From Haloarcula laminariae (GTDB taxonomy: Archaea > Halobacteriota > Halobacteria > Halobacteriales > Haloarculaceae), in the NCBI RefSeq assembly GCF_025457605.1, contig NZ_JAMZFY010000005.1, positions 22,440 through 86,439 on the forward strand: DNA of 64,000 nucleotides, in the 5' to 3' direction. Positions within the stretch are counted from its first letter, which is position 1; the number at the start of each line of letters is the position of its first letter. A program made the position numbers and the translations under genes. Shown one piece after another: positions 9,924 through 17,249 of this stretch. A model generated the notes under the pieces. The model ran no database searches and was not told where the DNA came from. It was given only the letters and a program-made list of their open reading frames with translations.

Positions 9924-10691
9924 ATGAGCAAAAGTGATCGGCGTGCGTTATTTATTGATGCAGAAGGACCGAATGAAGAGGCTTTGGAGAAGGCGTTGGT
10001 TTGGCTGCGCCAGCTTGGTAAGCAAGATTCGGAGAAGCAAGATGCATTGTTGGCAGTCAATACGAAAAATCAGCTTGATGGTGTGCTTTCCTCGGTAATC
10101 GGAGACGGGCCAGCTAACGAGCTGGATAAAAAGAATCCAGTGCAGTTAGGTGATGTTGAGATCCGGTTGATGACGAAACGGATTGATCCACAGGGGTGGC
10201 GAAGTGGCCCGATCCTTGCGCTATACCCGGATAAGAAACTATTGGACAAAATTGATGACCTGTATGGTGTGACAGATGTCCTTGTTCTTCCGTGGTCCAA
10301 GGACGAGGTTGAGGGTTGGATTGATACGTGGGGTGCGACATCATTAACCGGCGATACAAGTGGCACGAAGCCTGCGATTGATGATTCAGTCGTCAAGGAA
10401 GCTGTCGAGACGCTTGATGTATTTGTGAACACATCGACCGGTATAACACATCCATCAGATAGGTCGAAGTGTATCGAAATCTTCGAAACATTGCACCGTG
10501 AGGGATACGGGTTTAATCCGGCGACGATCCGAGCGTGGTTAGTTGCGGAGAAAGGATGGAGCCCAGAGGATGCCGATGATGTTGAGGAGATCGCTGAGGG
10601 TGTGCAAGCAGGAAAGAGCTTCCAGTATGACCGAGGCGGTTTAGCCGACGATATAGTGGACCAGTGGGAGGATCGAGCAGAAGATGAATGA
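9924..10691 (+). CDS. Hypothetical protein, 255 aa
   Basis: Starts at the ATG at 9924, with a TTTTTAAT stretch about 30 bp upstream that could serve as TATA box. No family is recognised with confidence. Residues 1-150 look like an alpha/beta domain (ALFIDAEG, DALLAVNTKNQLDGVL, GPILALYPDKKLL, VLVLPWSKDEVEGW). The C-terminal 90 residues are helical and acidic (GYGFNPATIRAWLVAEKGWSPEDADDV split over two helices). It is cargo block 2, enclosed by the B2 remnants at 9767-9856 and 10760-10942. It could be a defence or plasmid-maintenance protein, but nothing in the sequence proves a function. Confidence 0.75.
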   Translation: MSKSDRRALFIDAEGPNEEALEKALVWLRQLGKQDSEKQDALLAVNTKNQLDGVLSSVIGDGPANELDKKNPVQLGDVEIRLMTKRIDPQGWRSGPILALYPDKKLLDKIDDLYGVTDVLVLPWSKDEVEGWIDTWGATSLTGDTSGTKPAIDDSVVKEAVETLDVFVNTSTGITHPSDRSKCIEIFETLHREGYGFNPATIRAWLVAEKGWSPEDADDVEEIAEGVQAGKSFQYDRGGLADDIVDQWEDRAEDE

Positions 10692-10759
10692 TACAGTATC
10701 TGCTTATACGATCAATTGCCACACCGACTGAGCGGCTAATCCGCCGTCTTCGTGAGAAA

Positions 10760-11076
10760 TCAAATCCGCCGCATCGTCGTCACGACCTCCCGGCCGGTCA
10801 CCCGCCACTGACACCCGTTCCAAACAGCCTCGACCCGCATGAAGCCGCCGTCCGACCGCGGCTCGAACTCGATCTTCCGCTTGGGACCACGGACGGGTTC
10901 GTACACGAATCCACGAGCGTCGGCCACAGAAGCGCCGTCCATGCGTCCACCGCCCGAGCGAGGTCGCCGACCAGAGAGCCACCGACACGTGGCCCAACGT
11001 CCCAGCCACGCTTCCGACGCACATGCTCGCACCAGTCACCGAGCGTAGCGCAAGGCGTCTCGTCGAGCTCGAACAT
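10760..11076 (-). pseudogene. Truncated cassette copy: C-terminal half of gene A plus gene B2
   Basis: Two overlapping minus-strand frames. The first (from 11076) starts FELDETPCATLGDWCEHVRR and continues to VGGSLVGDLARAVDA, matching the C-terminal half of the intact gene A at 14216-14524; the first part of A is missing. The A stop codon is lost (GCATGG instead of GCATGA), so the frame runs on. The second (10760-10942) is a 60-aa B gene starting at the ATG overlapping the end of A: MDGASVADARGF to TTMRRI. This B is unrelated to the B beside the intact A. It marks the right side of cargo block 2. Confidence 0.65.
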
Positions 11077-11172
11077 CTGAGGTACAATATATCGACACCG
11101 TGAGAAGCTACTGCAATCTAGTCGTTGTTCCAGTAATACTTGGTATCGTTTCTGTTGGTATCAAAATGCGCT

Positions 11173-11982
11173 TTATTCTTCAACAAGTTCTTGCTCAGCT
11201 TCTTCTCGCGCCTTAATAAGTCGCGCAATCAGTTCACCACTGTTCGTGAGAGTGTAGCCATCATCCCCTTTCGAAGCAATCTTGTCTTCCTTTAAGCTCC
11301 GAGCTTTTGGATAATGTGACTGCAGGATACTTCTCCGGTTGCTTGCTTCCTTTTCATCTTCTGGCTTTTCAGGAGCAATAACCCCAGCCTGGCTGAGTAA
11401 TTCAGCCGTACCTGAGGGAGCATCTGCTTCTAAGAGCTGGAGAATTAATCGTATTTTCTTCTCTTCTGTCTTGTCTGGTAGAATATCACTGAGGTCTAAT
11501 CCTTGTAGTGGCCCAATCTCAAATGGAGTATCCACAACACCCTGACTATCCGTTTCCGTTTGCGAATGTGAGTTCGGATACTTTTCTGCTACGTAGTATA
11601 TTGGTTCTCCGTTATCTACTAGGGAACATGCAAAAGTAAGGGCAATAGCAACAGGCTTTGTCCCGCCGGAAACATTCACCAAGACCTCGTTTCCTCGCTT
11701 ACTTTCTTTATATATTAGCTTGTAAACTTCTACAAGAGCTTCATTGAACCGATAAAAATCAATTCCCGTTTTGAAAACCTCGTCGCGATCGTAGCACAGT
11801 GTATAATCCTGCACAATACCTTCAACATTTTTTGTGACATCTTCGTTTAATCCATCATGCATTGCTATCGGATCTTTATTGTATAGAATATACACACGGT
11901 CGGGGACCTGTTCTTTCAAACTCTTTGCAAGTCTATCTTCATCCTTGGTCGTGGGCAGCATTTGCACCCTTTTCTTTGACAT
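11173..11982 (-). CDS. CARF-domain protein with C-terminal winged helix (DUF6293/HFX_2341-like)
   Basis: 269 aa from the ATG at 11982; the longer frame from 12021 adds 13 residues that do not fit the domain start. The N-terminal half has CARF (Rossmann-like) features: first strand KRVQMLP, then DRVYILYNKD, and the nucleotide-binding motif NVSGGTKP at residues 103-110 followed by a helix and the strand PIYYVAEKYPN. The last about 90 residues look like a winged helix (GTAELLSQAGV, YPKARSLKEDKI, GYTLTNSGELI). Known CARF proteins sense cyclic oligonucleotides or related ligands and often control CRISPR genes or effectors. It lies 2.6 kb from the I-B array and is divergent from the 453-aa gene, which it may regulate. 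Confidence 0.8.
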   Translation of the reverse strand: MSKKRVQMLPTTKDEDRLAKSLKEQVPDRVYILYNKDPIAMHDGLNEDVTKNVEGIVQDYTLCYDRDEVFKTGIDFYRFNEALVEVYKLIYKESKRGNEVLVNVSGGTKPVAIALTFACSLVDNGEPIYYVAEKYPNSHSQTETDSQGVVDTPFEIGPLQGLDLSDILPDKTEEKKIRLILQLLEADAPSGTAELLSQAGVIAPEKPEDEKEASNRRSILQSHYPKARSLKEDKIASKGDDGYTLTNSGELIARLIKAREEAEQELVEE

Positions 11983-12178
11983 ATGTGCTTTGTTAACACA
12001 AATTATAATATAGCTTGCCATCTTTCACAGCAAAGACAAAACTGAGTTTACTGCTGGTATTACTATCAAGACAAATCTTAGTCACGTGAACTGATTTGTA
12101 AACACGCACTACGTAAGATATATTGAGTGGTATGTACCAGCACCTGGTTATTTGTAGCATACTAACATAGTGAGTTGT

Positions 12179-13531
12179 ATGCCTCCGCCTGACGGCGGTG
12201 ATCCCTTGTCGCACGAACTGCGGCATCTCGCCGGGGAGCTTTTCCCGCCTGGAATGCAGGAATTCGGGCATCTTTATCTCAAAAGTGTCGTACTTGCGGT
12301 CGCTACTGTTCAAGAATCAGCGCCAGAATGCAGTACTGATGTTGTTGTTCAAAAATACTGTAATCAGCTGCGTGAACAGAATGCCCGTCAGTTTGCCCCA
12401 TTTTCGATTTACATGGGGGGCCGCTATTCGAAACTACTGGACGATAGTCTTCAGGCATTAGTAGATAGAAATATTCTCCAGCGCCGGTCTTCCAGTCACA
12501 AGAAGATAGATGCGCGTGTCTACGAAGTTTCTGAGCAACACGCGGACTCGGCAAAACAGCCCCCTGTCTGGGAAGATATTTTCGAAAACTTCAGGCACCA
12601 ATTTGACCTGAGGAATCCGTTCAAAGACCACTATTGGAACAACGTCATTAAGCTAGCAGCTAACGAGGACGCCTATGAATGGGTAACCTCAACCCCAGAA
12701 TCGAGAAATCCTGACCTGTTGGATACTCGTGACGAGTGGAACCGGCACGATGACAGCGCAGAAGTACTCAAAAAGATTCAAGGATTTGAAGAGCCTGAAC
12801 AGGATGCTGCATCTCTCCTCTATGCGTTGCTAAGAGACTACAAGAGTATTGATAGGCGGCAAAAGCGGTATGGAAATGCTGAGACTGTCGAGGAGTCTCG
12901 TCGTCGGTTTAGTACCCACTTCATTCAAGAACACTACGAGCAATACGGAGATGAAATACTCGGAGAGATTGTATTCATCGTCGGCTTCTTCGATATTGGT
13001 GAAGAGAACTGGCAAGATCCAGACCCGGATATTGCATATCTTCGAGAACACATTACAGCGACTTCTTCAGTAGGGGTTAAACTACCACCTAGTCTCAAAG
13101 ACGCCGATATAGATATCCGTTCAATATCAGCAGGTGTCCTTGGAGAATTGTCTGAAAAGAATGGCGAGGTTGTTATCTCGCCTATCGCCTTGGTGAAATC
13201 GGATGAGCTCCCGGACAGTATCATCGAGCACCAGAGAGATGAACGCCAGAAGCGCATCGAATCTTTGGAACAGGAACAGACGGAAATCCTTGCTGACTTA
13301 CAAGACAAAACTGGTGATTTAGACGCTTTAACGGAAGAGAAAGTCAAAAAGCAATTGCAGGAAGCGCTAAGAGATAGCGAATTGGATCAGGATGAAGCAG
13401 AAGTTTACAAATATCTCTTGCAATTGCTAGCGACTAGCTCCTCCACGCTTGGAATTGAATGGTTGATTAAAAAAGCGGTAGAGAATTATCCAGAATACGC
13501 ACCAGAAATCTTGAAGGCGATAGGATTATGA
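12179..13531 (+). CDS. Hypothetical 450-aa protein divergent from the CARF gene
   Basis: 450 aa from the ATG at 12179 (a GTG three codons earlier is possible). No family recognised. About residues 35-125 look like a DNA- or partner-binding helical domain ending in a wing-like segment (LVDRNILQRRSSSHKKIDARVYEVSE, split here as one region). Around residue 350 there is a charged coiled coil (ERQKRIESLEQEQTEILAD), and the C-terminus is a short helical module (LGIEWLIKKAVENYPEYA) resembling adaptor-type ends seen in conflict proteins, a loose impression only. Base composition is AT-rich. It is separated by about 200 bp from the divergent CARF gene and followed by a 97-aa gene, probably one operon. 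Confidence 0.7.
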   Translation: MPPPDGGDPLSHELRHLAGELFPPGMQEFGHLYLKSVVLAVATVQESAPECSTDVVVQKYCNQLREQNARQFAPFSIYMGGRYSKLLDDSLQALVDRNILQRRSSSHKKIDARVYEVSEQHADSAKQPPVWEDIFENFRHQFDLRNPFKDHYWNNVIKLAANEDAYEWVTSTPESRNPDLLDTRDEWNRHDDSAEVLKKIQGFEEPEQDAASLLYALLRDYKSIDRRQKRYGNAETVEESRRRFSTHFIQEHYEQYGDEILGEIVFIVGFFDIGEENWQDPDPDIAYLREHITATSSVGVKLPPSLKDADIDIRSISAGVLGELSEKNGEVVISPIALVKSDELPDSIIEHQRDERQKRIESLEQEQTEILADLQDKTGDLDALTEEKVKKQLQEALRDSELDQDEAEVYKYLLQLLATSSSTLGIEWLIKKAVENYPEYAPEILKAIGL

Positions 13532-13576
13532 CCCTGGACTACAATCGTGCTAGTCCTAAGCATGATCATCCCATCT

Positions 13577-13870
13577 ATGGCTGCTGACTCAAGTGGGGGT
13601 GATGTGCCAATTCGAGTAGATTCTAAACGTATTCAGCGGATAGATATATTGGTTAAAGCTGCACACTCAGCTAGGGAAAAAGGAGATAACTCGGCTGCAA
13701 AAAAGAACTTCCATAGTGCTCTTCATGAAATCAGCGAATGTACTCAGAATATAAGCTCTACACTCAATAAAGATGACTTATCTTCCTCAGACATTGAAGA
13801 GCTTGAAGACACTCAAAAATCATTACAAGAGTTAGAGAAAAAGATCCGCAACGAAGTAAAGCTACTATAG
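13577..13870 (+). CDS. Small helical acidic protein
   Basis: 97 aa from the ATG at 13577; GTG 13547 and ATG 13562 are alternative starts. Mostly alpha-helical with heptad-like segments (KNFHSALHEISECTQN, DIEELEDTQKSLQELEKKI), so probably a coiled coil or helical bundle. The codon ATG at 13528 that overlaps the upstream stop (ATGA) is in another frame and ends after 19 codons, so the natural coupled start may have been lost by a one-base change. Third gene of the CARF block; function unknown. Confidence 0.55.
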   Translation: MAADSSGGDVPIRVDSKRIQRIDILVKAAHSAREKGDNSAAKKNFHSALHEISECTQNISSTLNKDDLSSSDIEELEDTQKSLQELEKKIRNEVKLL

Positions 13871-13967
13871 TTTGTATAGTTGACTCAGCATACGTATTTG
13901 CCAATGGTGATGTCGAAGAATTCGTGCTATCGCAGTCAACTATCAAAACTGTTGTTCTCCTAATCAG

Positions 13968-14219
13968 CTACGCCGTTGCGATTACCACGTAATGCTCCCC
14001 TCTCGGCTGCACCAGCTGCAAATCTAAATCCTCGTTCAACAACGCCCCGTAGACGTCCGACCGGACACATTCCACGTTCGCGAGCGTCGCTTCCAACGAC
14101 CAGTCGTGATGCTGTCCTTCAGCTGGCGCAAGAACGTCGACCCCAGCCGTCGGGACCAGTCGCCGCAGCGACTCGGCGGCCCACTGAATCCGCTTGCGGT
14201 CACCAACGGAGCAGTTCAT
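13968..14219 (-). CDS. Small cassette gene B (type B1), 83 aa
   Basis: Starts at an ATG overlapping the stop of gene A (ATGA at 14216-14219), so it is translationally coupled to A. 83 aa, beginning MNCSVGDRKRIQWAAESL and containing SLEATLANVECVRSDVYGALL. No known family recognised. A fragment of a relative lies at 8678-8887, whereas the corresponding gene downstream of the second A copy (10760-10942) is unrelated. This pattern of constant first gene and variable second gene is seen with toxin/immunity or modifier pairs, but that is inference. Confidence 0.65.
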   Translation of the reverse strand: MNCSVGDRKRIQWAAESLRRLVPTAGVDVLAPAEGQHHDWSLEATLANVECVRSDVYGALLNEDLDLQLVQPRGEHYVVIATA

Positions 14220-14524
14220 GCGTCCACCGCCTGAGCGAGGTCGCCGACCAGCGAGCCACCGACATGCGGGCCGATCTCCCAACCCCGCTCCCCACGCACG
14301 TACTCGCACCAGTCACCGAGCGTCGCCAGCGGTGTTTCGTCCAGCTCGAACGTCTCGGCGTCCTCAGCAGACTCAGCGTCCCGGGGCACCACAGCAACAG
14401 CGCGCTCGTAGCTGTCCCAGTAGTGGCCGGCGCCGTCACCGTCGACGCCGATGAACGTCCCGGGAGACTGAGTGAGTAATTCGCGGGCGATACGTTCTTG
14501 GGGGTTCGCTTGCGTAGTCGTCAT
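14216..14524 (-). CDS. Small cassette gene A, 102 aa, conserved haloarchaeal-type hypothetical
   Basis: 102 aa from the ATG at 14524 (MTTTQANPQERIARELL); the longer frame to 14635 looks like non-coding upstream sequence. Middle: GTFIGVDGDGAGHYWDSYERAVAVV; C-terminal half: FELDETPLATLGDWCEYV and GPHVGGSLVGDLAQAVDA. The C-terminal half is repeated in the truncated copy at 10941-11076. It may be a small alpha/beta protein; no function recognised. It overlaps gene B by four bases. It is the only complete A in the window. Confidence 0.7.
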   Translation of the reverse strand: MTTTQANPQERIARELLTQSPGTFIGVDGDGAGHYWDSYERAVAVVPRDAESAEDAETFELDETPLATLGDWCEYVRGERGWEIGPHVGGSLVGDLAQAVDA

Positions 14525-14641
14525 TGGTTCACACCGGAACCACGCGCCTCGGTGCTCCAACACCGGGGTGATTTCGTGAGAAATCGACCAGCGGCGCGTG
14601 TGTTCCTGTCTAATTCTATGTAACGCAGGCACCATAATACT

Positions 14642-14656
14642 TTTGCTGGCCGTTAA
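14642..14656. promoter_or_regulatory. 15-bp inverted repeat, left copy (probable operator)
   Basis: TTTGCTGGCCGTTAA, 18 bp before the ATG of the winged-helix gene at 14674. Its exact reverse complement occurs at 15182-15196, upstream of the convergent winged-helix gene. In both cases the element reads in the same direction relative to its gene. Confidence 0.7.
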
Positions 14657-14673
14657 CTAAAGTCTGAGCAGAG

Positions 14674-14886
14674 ATGTCTCAGGGAAAACAGTCGGTAAGT
14701 GACTCAGAGATTATCGAATCGTTCGACGATATTGAGGGTCCTTTTGCAGCTGCCTCAGAGGTCGGACAATTCTTCGGACATACCCGCCAGTGGGCTCACA
14801 AGCGCCTTACAGAATTGCATGAGGAGGGAGCTGTTGAGCGGAAGAAGACGGGTAATCAGTCTGTCGTCTGGTGGGTCGAAGACTAA
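14674..14886 (+). CDS. Small winged-helix DNA-binding protein (wHTH-1)
   Basis: 70 aa. The core FFGHTRQWAHKRLTELHEEGAVERKK followed by VVWWVED has the helix-turn-helix plus wing pattern of small haloarchaeal repressors. The 15-bp element TTTGCTGGCCGTTAA lies just before the start. The stop overlaps the stop of the convergent gene at 14883 by four bases. The convergent gene encodes a recognisable relative sharing TRQW.H..L..L. Likely an autoregulator or local regulator. Confidence 0.75.
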   Translation: MSQGKQSVSDSEIIESFDDIEGPFAAASEVGQFFGHTRQWAHKRLTELHEEGAVERKKTGNQSVVWWVED

Positions 14887-15134
14887 GTTTCCCGAGTCTC
14901 TGAAAGATACTGACGACCCTCGTCGGTCACCCAGTAGAAACGAGAGTTGCCGCCTGGATTTTTACTGTCTACGTACTTTGAGGACTCCAGTTTTTGCAGC
15001 TGTTGATGTCCCCACTGCCGAGTTTTATCGAATTCGTTGCCTATCTCACCAGCAGTAAACGCTGGGTCGGGGGATTGGACCATGTAGAGAAGAATCTCAC
15101 GCGGGCTCGCCGACGGATCTGGTCCTCTAGGCAC
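14883..15134 (-). CDS. Small winged-helix DNA-binding protein (wHTH-2)
   Basis: 83 aa from a GTG. Its core (FTAGEIGNEFDKTRQWGHQQL, then FYWVTDEGRQYL) is related to that of the facing gene at 14674 but clearly diverged, so the two arose by an old duplication or came from related sources. The GTG lies 48 bp inside the right copy of the 15-bp inverted element. Convergent overlap of the two stops suggests a compact two-regulator unit, possibly competing for one operator sequence. Confidence 0.7.
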   Translation of the reverse strand: MPRGPDPSASPREILLYMVQSPDPAFTAGEIGNEFDKTRQWGHQQLQKLESSKYVDSKNPGGNSRFYWVTDEGRQYLSETRET

Positions 15135-15181
15135 AACAAATGACAGTCCGGACTGTCGATTAAGTTATGCGGTATTTTTCA

Positions 15182-15196
15182 TTAACGGCCAGCAAA
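15182..15196. promoter_or_regulatory. 15-bp inverted repeat, right copy (probable operator)
   Basis: TTAACGGCCAGCAAA, the exact reverse complement of 14642-14656. It lies upstream of the minus-strand winged-helix gene that starts at 15134. No target-site duplication is visible outside the two copies, which argues for paired operators rather than transposon ends. Confidence 0.7.
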
Positions 15197-15363
15197 GGTT
15201 AAGTGGCCATAGCCGAACACAGTGAAATAGAGCGGCGTCCCAACACCGCGGCGTCGCGTTGAACCCATGACCAAAGGAAAGCCCACCCACGACGAGAGGC
15301 ATCGCTGCCGTGCACTACCGACCCCACCAGTCCGACCGCCACAACACTACCGGCAAAACCTAC

Positions 15364-15519
15364 ACTTCCGTTCACGGTTCTGCCCACGAAAAACCACCGG
15401 AGGGCAGTACTTCCGCTCACTTCCGTTCACTTTCCGTTCATCGGCCGTCTTCGACGGCCAGCGACGCTCTCCGAGCCGTTCAACCCACCCAAACCCCCCG
15501 CAAATCGACTTCCGTTCAC
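15364..15519. repeat. Five direct repeats of ACTTCCGTTCAC upstream of PadR gene
   Basis: Copies at 15364-15375, 15409-15420 (one change), 15419-15430, 15429-15440 (ACTTTCCGTTCA) and 15508-15519; three are head-to-tail with two-base overlap. They occupy the 440-bp gap (15135-15574) that holds no convincing gene. The spacing suits either iterons of a replication origin or operators of the PadR protein encoded 56 bp further on. Confidence 0.75.
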
Positions 15520-15574
15520 GCGCCCGCCCCAGCGCCTTTACCCACCCTGTCGACCCCACGATGGAGGACCACCG

Positions 15575-15919
15575 ATGACGACCTACCACGACCTCACGGG
15601 CTTTCGCCGGGACTGTCTGCAGGCCATCGCCGCCTGTGAGGGCGAGCCCTACGGTCTCGCGCTGAAGGAATGGCTCGACGACCGCTACAGCGAGCCCATC
15701 AACCACAGCCGACTCTACCAGAATCTTGACCGACTCGTCGAGGACGACCTGGTCGCGGTCGCCGAGACGACCACCGATGACGAGCGCCGCACCGTGTATA
15801 CGCTGACCGACACTGGCCGACAGCTGCTCGAAGCCCACGCCGGCGAGGTCGCCCAGCTCCAACACCAGGGCACACTCATCGCCGACGGCGGGCACAAAGA
15901 TACTCGCATCTTTCACTGA
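15575..15919 (+). CDS. PadR family transcriptional regulator
   Basis: 114 aa. Winged-helix PadR pattern: FRRDCLQAIAACEGEPYGLALKEWL (first helices), INHSRLYQNLDRLVEDDLVAVAET (recognition helix) and RRTVYTLTDTGRQLLEAH (wing and C-terminal helix). PadR proteins bind operators as dimers, often autoregulating. The start ATG is preceded by the ACTTCCGTTCAC repeat cluster, the obvious candidate binding site. Followed 51 bp later by the coiled-coil protein gene, possibly in one transcript. Confidence 0.88.
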   Translation: MTTYHDLTGFRRDCLQAIAACEGEPYGLALKEWLDDRYSEPINHSRLYQNLDRLVEDDLVAVAETTTDDERRTVYTLTDTGRQLLEAHAGEVAQLQHQGTLIADGGHKDTRIFH

Positions 15920-15970
15920 GCCCACGCCGTGGTCGGTTTCGCCCGGTTCGGTTCCGGGCGTGGGTCGTGC

Positions 15971-16837
15971 ATGTCAGACCAGACTGCAGCCGATGCCCAA
16001 GCAAGCGCTGTGGCCAGCTCCAGTGCAGTTGATTGCGAGTTGGGGACCATGGCGGAAGAAGATATCCAGACGCTCCTGACGGCGCTTGGGGAGCGTGACG
16101 TCGACCCTGTGGTCCACACGCTGCTGGAAACGCTGGTGGCTGAGCGGGACCGACTTGCAGAGCGGGTCGACGAGCTTGAAGCCAAGCTCGAACGGATCCA
16201 CGACGTCGCCACGACGGCCAGCGGCAAAAGTGAGGCCACTGACAGTCGCCTCGACGACCTGGAGGACGCCCACGACGAAACACGGGATATCGCCCGGAGT
16301 GCTATCGGAAAGGCCCAGCAGCTGGAGGCCGACGCCGACCAGCAGGAAGACGCCGAGACCCTGCCGGATGGAGTCGAGCCCAGCAGTTCACCGCTAGATT
16401 TCTTCGCGAACTGTCGGGAGCAGACTGTCAAGGAGGTGTTCGTCGAGGAGAGTAATCGCCAGAACACCTACCGCGCCATCAAGATTGCCAAGCGATGGCC
16501 TGAATTCGGGACTAAACGCGTGGATGGCTCCGGCGTTTTCTTCACCAAAGACGATTTGACGACGGCATTGACTGCGGAATTAGGCAAGGAGCCCCATCGC
16601 CAGACTGTCAAGCGAGTGTGGTCGAAGCTCCAGGAGTTGGGTGGCGAGGATGCCCGGGTCAAGACCAGAAAGGTGGGCCGGCGCCAGTCGTCGACGGAGA
16701 TACTAACGATGGACCGGGCAACGGCCGAGGGCTTACTGGAGAAGCGCTACCTCGGGTTGGACCTGCTCGATGGTCACTCCGCTACGACCGGCGGTGTCAC
16801 GCCCGTTGTGACCGGCGCCGACGGGGCTACGGTGTGA
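15971..16837 (+). CDS. Coiled-coil protein with possible C-terminal winged helix, plasmid type
   Basis: 288 aa from the ATG at 15971; the frame is open further upstream but that part is proline/glycine-rich non-coding-like sequence. Residues about 20-110 form a long acidic coiled coil (LLETLVAERDRLAERVDELEAKL). The C-terminal half (FANCREQTVKEVFVEESNRQNTYRA in pieces, FFTKDDLTTAL, RQTVKRVWSKLQEL) looks like a DNA-binding helical domain. Proteins of this build are common on haloarchaeal plasmids, beside repeat clusters such as the one at 15364-15519; a replication or partition role is inferred. Confidence 0.6.
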   Translation: MSDQTAADAQASAVASSSAVDCELGTMAEEDIQTLLTALGERDVDPVVHTLLETLVAERDRLAERVDELEAKLERIHDVATTASGKSEATDSRLDDLEDAHDETRDIARSAIGKAQQLEADADQQEDAETLPDGVEPSSSPLDFFANCREQTVKEVFVEESNRQNTYRAIKIAKRWPEFGTKRVDGSGVFFTKDDLTTALTAELGKEPHRQTVKRVWSKLQELGGEDARVKTRKVGRRQSSTEILTMDRATAEGLLEKRYLGLDLLDGHSATTGGVTPVVTGADGATV

Positions 16838-17039
16838 CGAGGGGGAGTTAGCAACGGGAGCAGTGGTGTGTGGAGCCGCCGGCACGTGCCCTGTCGGCGT
16901 TGACGCCTTGTTCGCTAGCTGCAGCAGGCGGGAGACGGTTGCTGTATAGACACTTTCAGAAGCGGATACACCGGTAGCGGCTACGTCGATGGACTGCATC
17001 CGTCACAACGGCTGTGAGCTGTCTATGGGGCGACGCGGG

Positions 17040-17249
17040 TCACTCGTCGGCCAGTGCATCATAGATGTCGCGATGTGCGTCCCGGCTGTCCTCAGCTAGT
17101 TCTCTGAGAATAAGGTCTTCTGCCTCCTCAAGGAACTCGTCAGGAGGCTCCTCATCATTGACCTCGATATATTTCTGTCGGGCCTGCTCCAGCAGCTGCT
17201 CAAGGAGGTTTATTGGGGGATCACCAACATCGTCCTTGTCAGCTGCCAT
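17040..17249 (-). CDS. Small acidic partner of Doc toxin (putative antitoxin)
   Basis: 69 aa from the ATG at 17249, overlapping the end of the Doc gene by 11 bp. Helical and strongly acidic (LLEQLLEQARQKYIEVNDEE, EFLEEAEDLILRELAEDS). Tight overlap with the toxin gene and small size suggest the antitoxin or an accessory subunit. Unusually it follows the toxin; in phd-doc the antitoxin comes first. No family assigned. Alternative start at 17300 would overlap Doc by 62 bp. Confidence 0.5.
   Translation of the reverse strand: MAADKDDVGDPPINLLEQLLEQARQKYIEVNDEEPPDEFLEEAEDLILRELAEDSRDAHRDIYDALADE

Noticed and set aside
14642..15196. Insertion sequence or MITE bounded by 15-bp terminal repeats
   Set aside because: No transposase, no target-site duplication, and each repeat sits at promoter distance from a regulator gene, so operators fit better.
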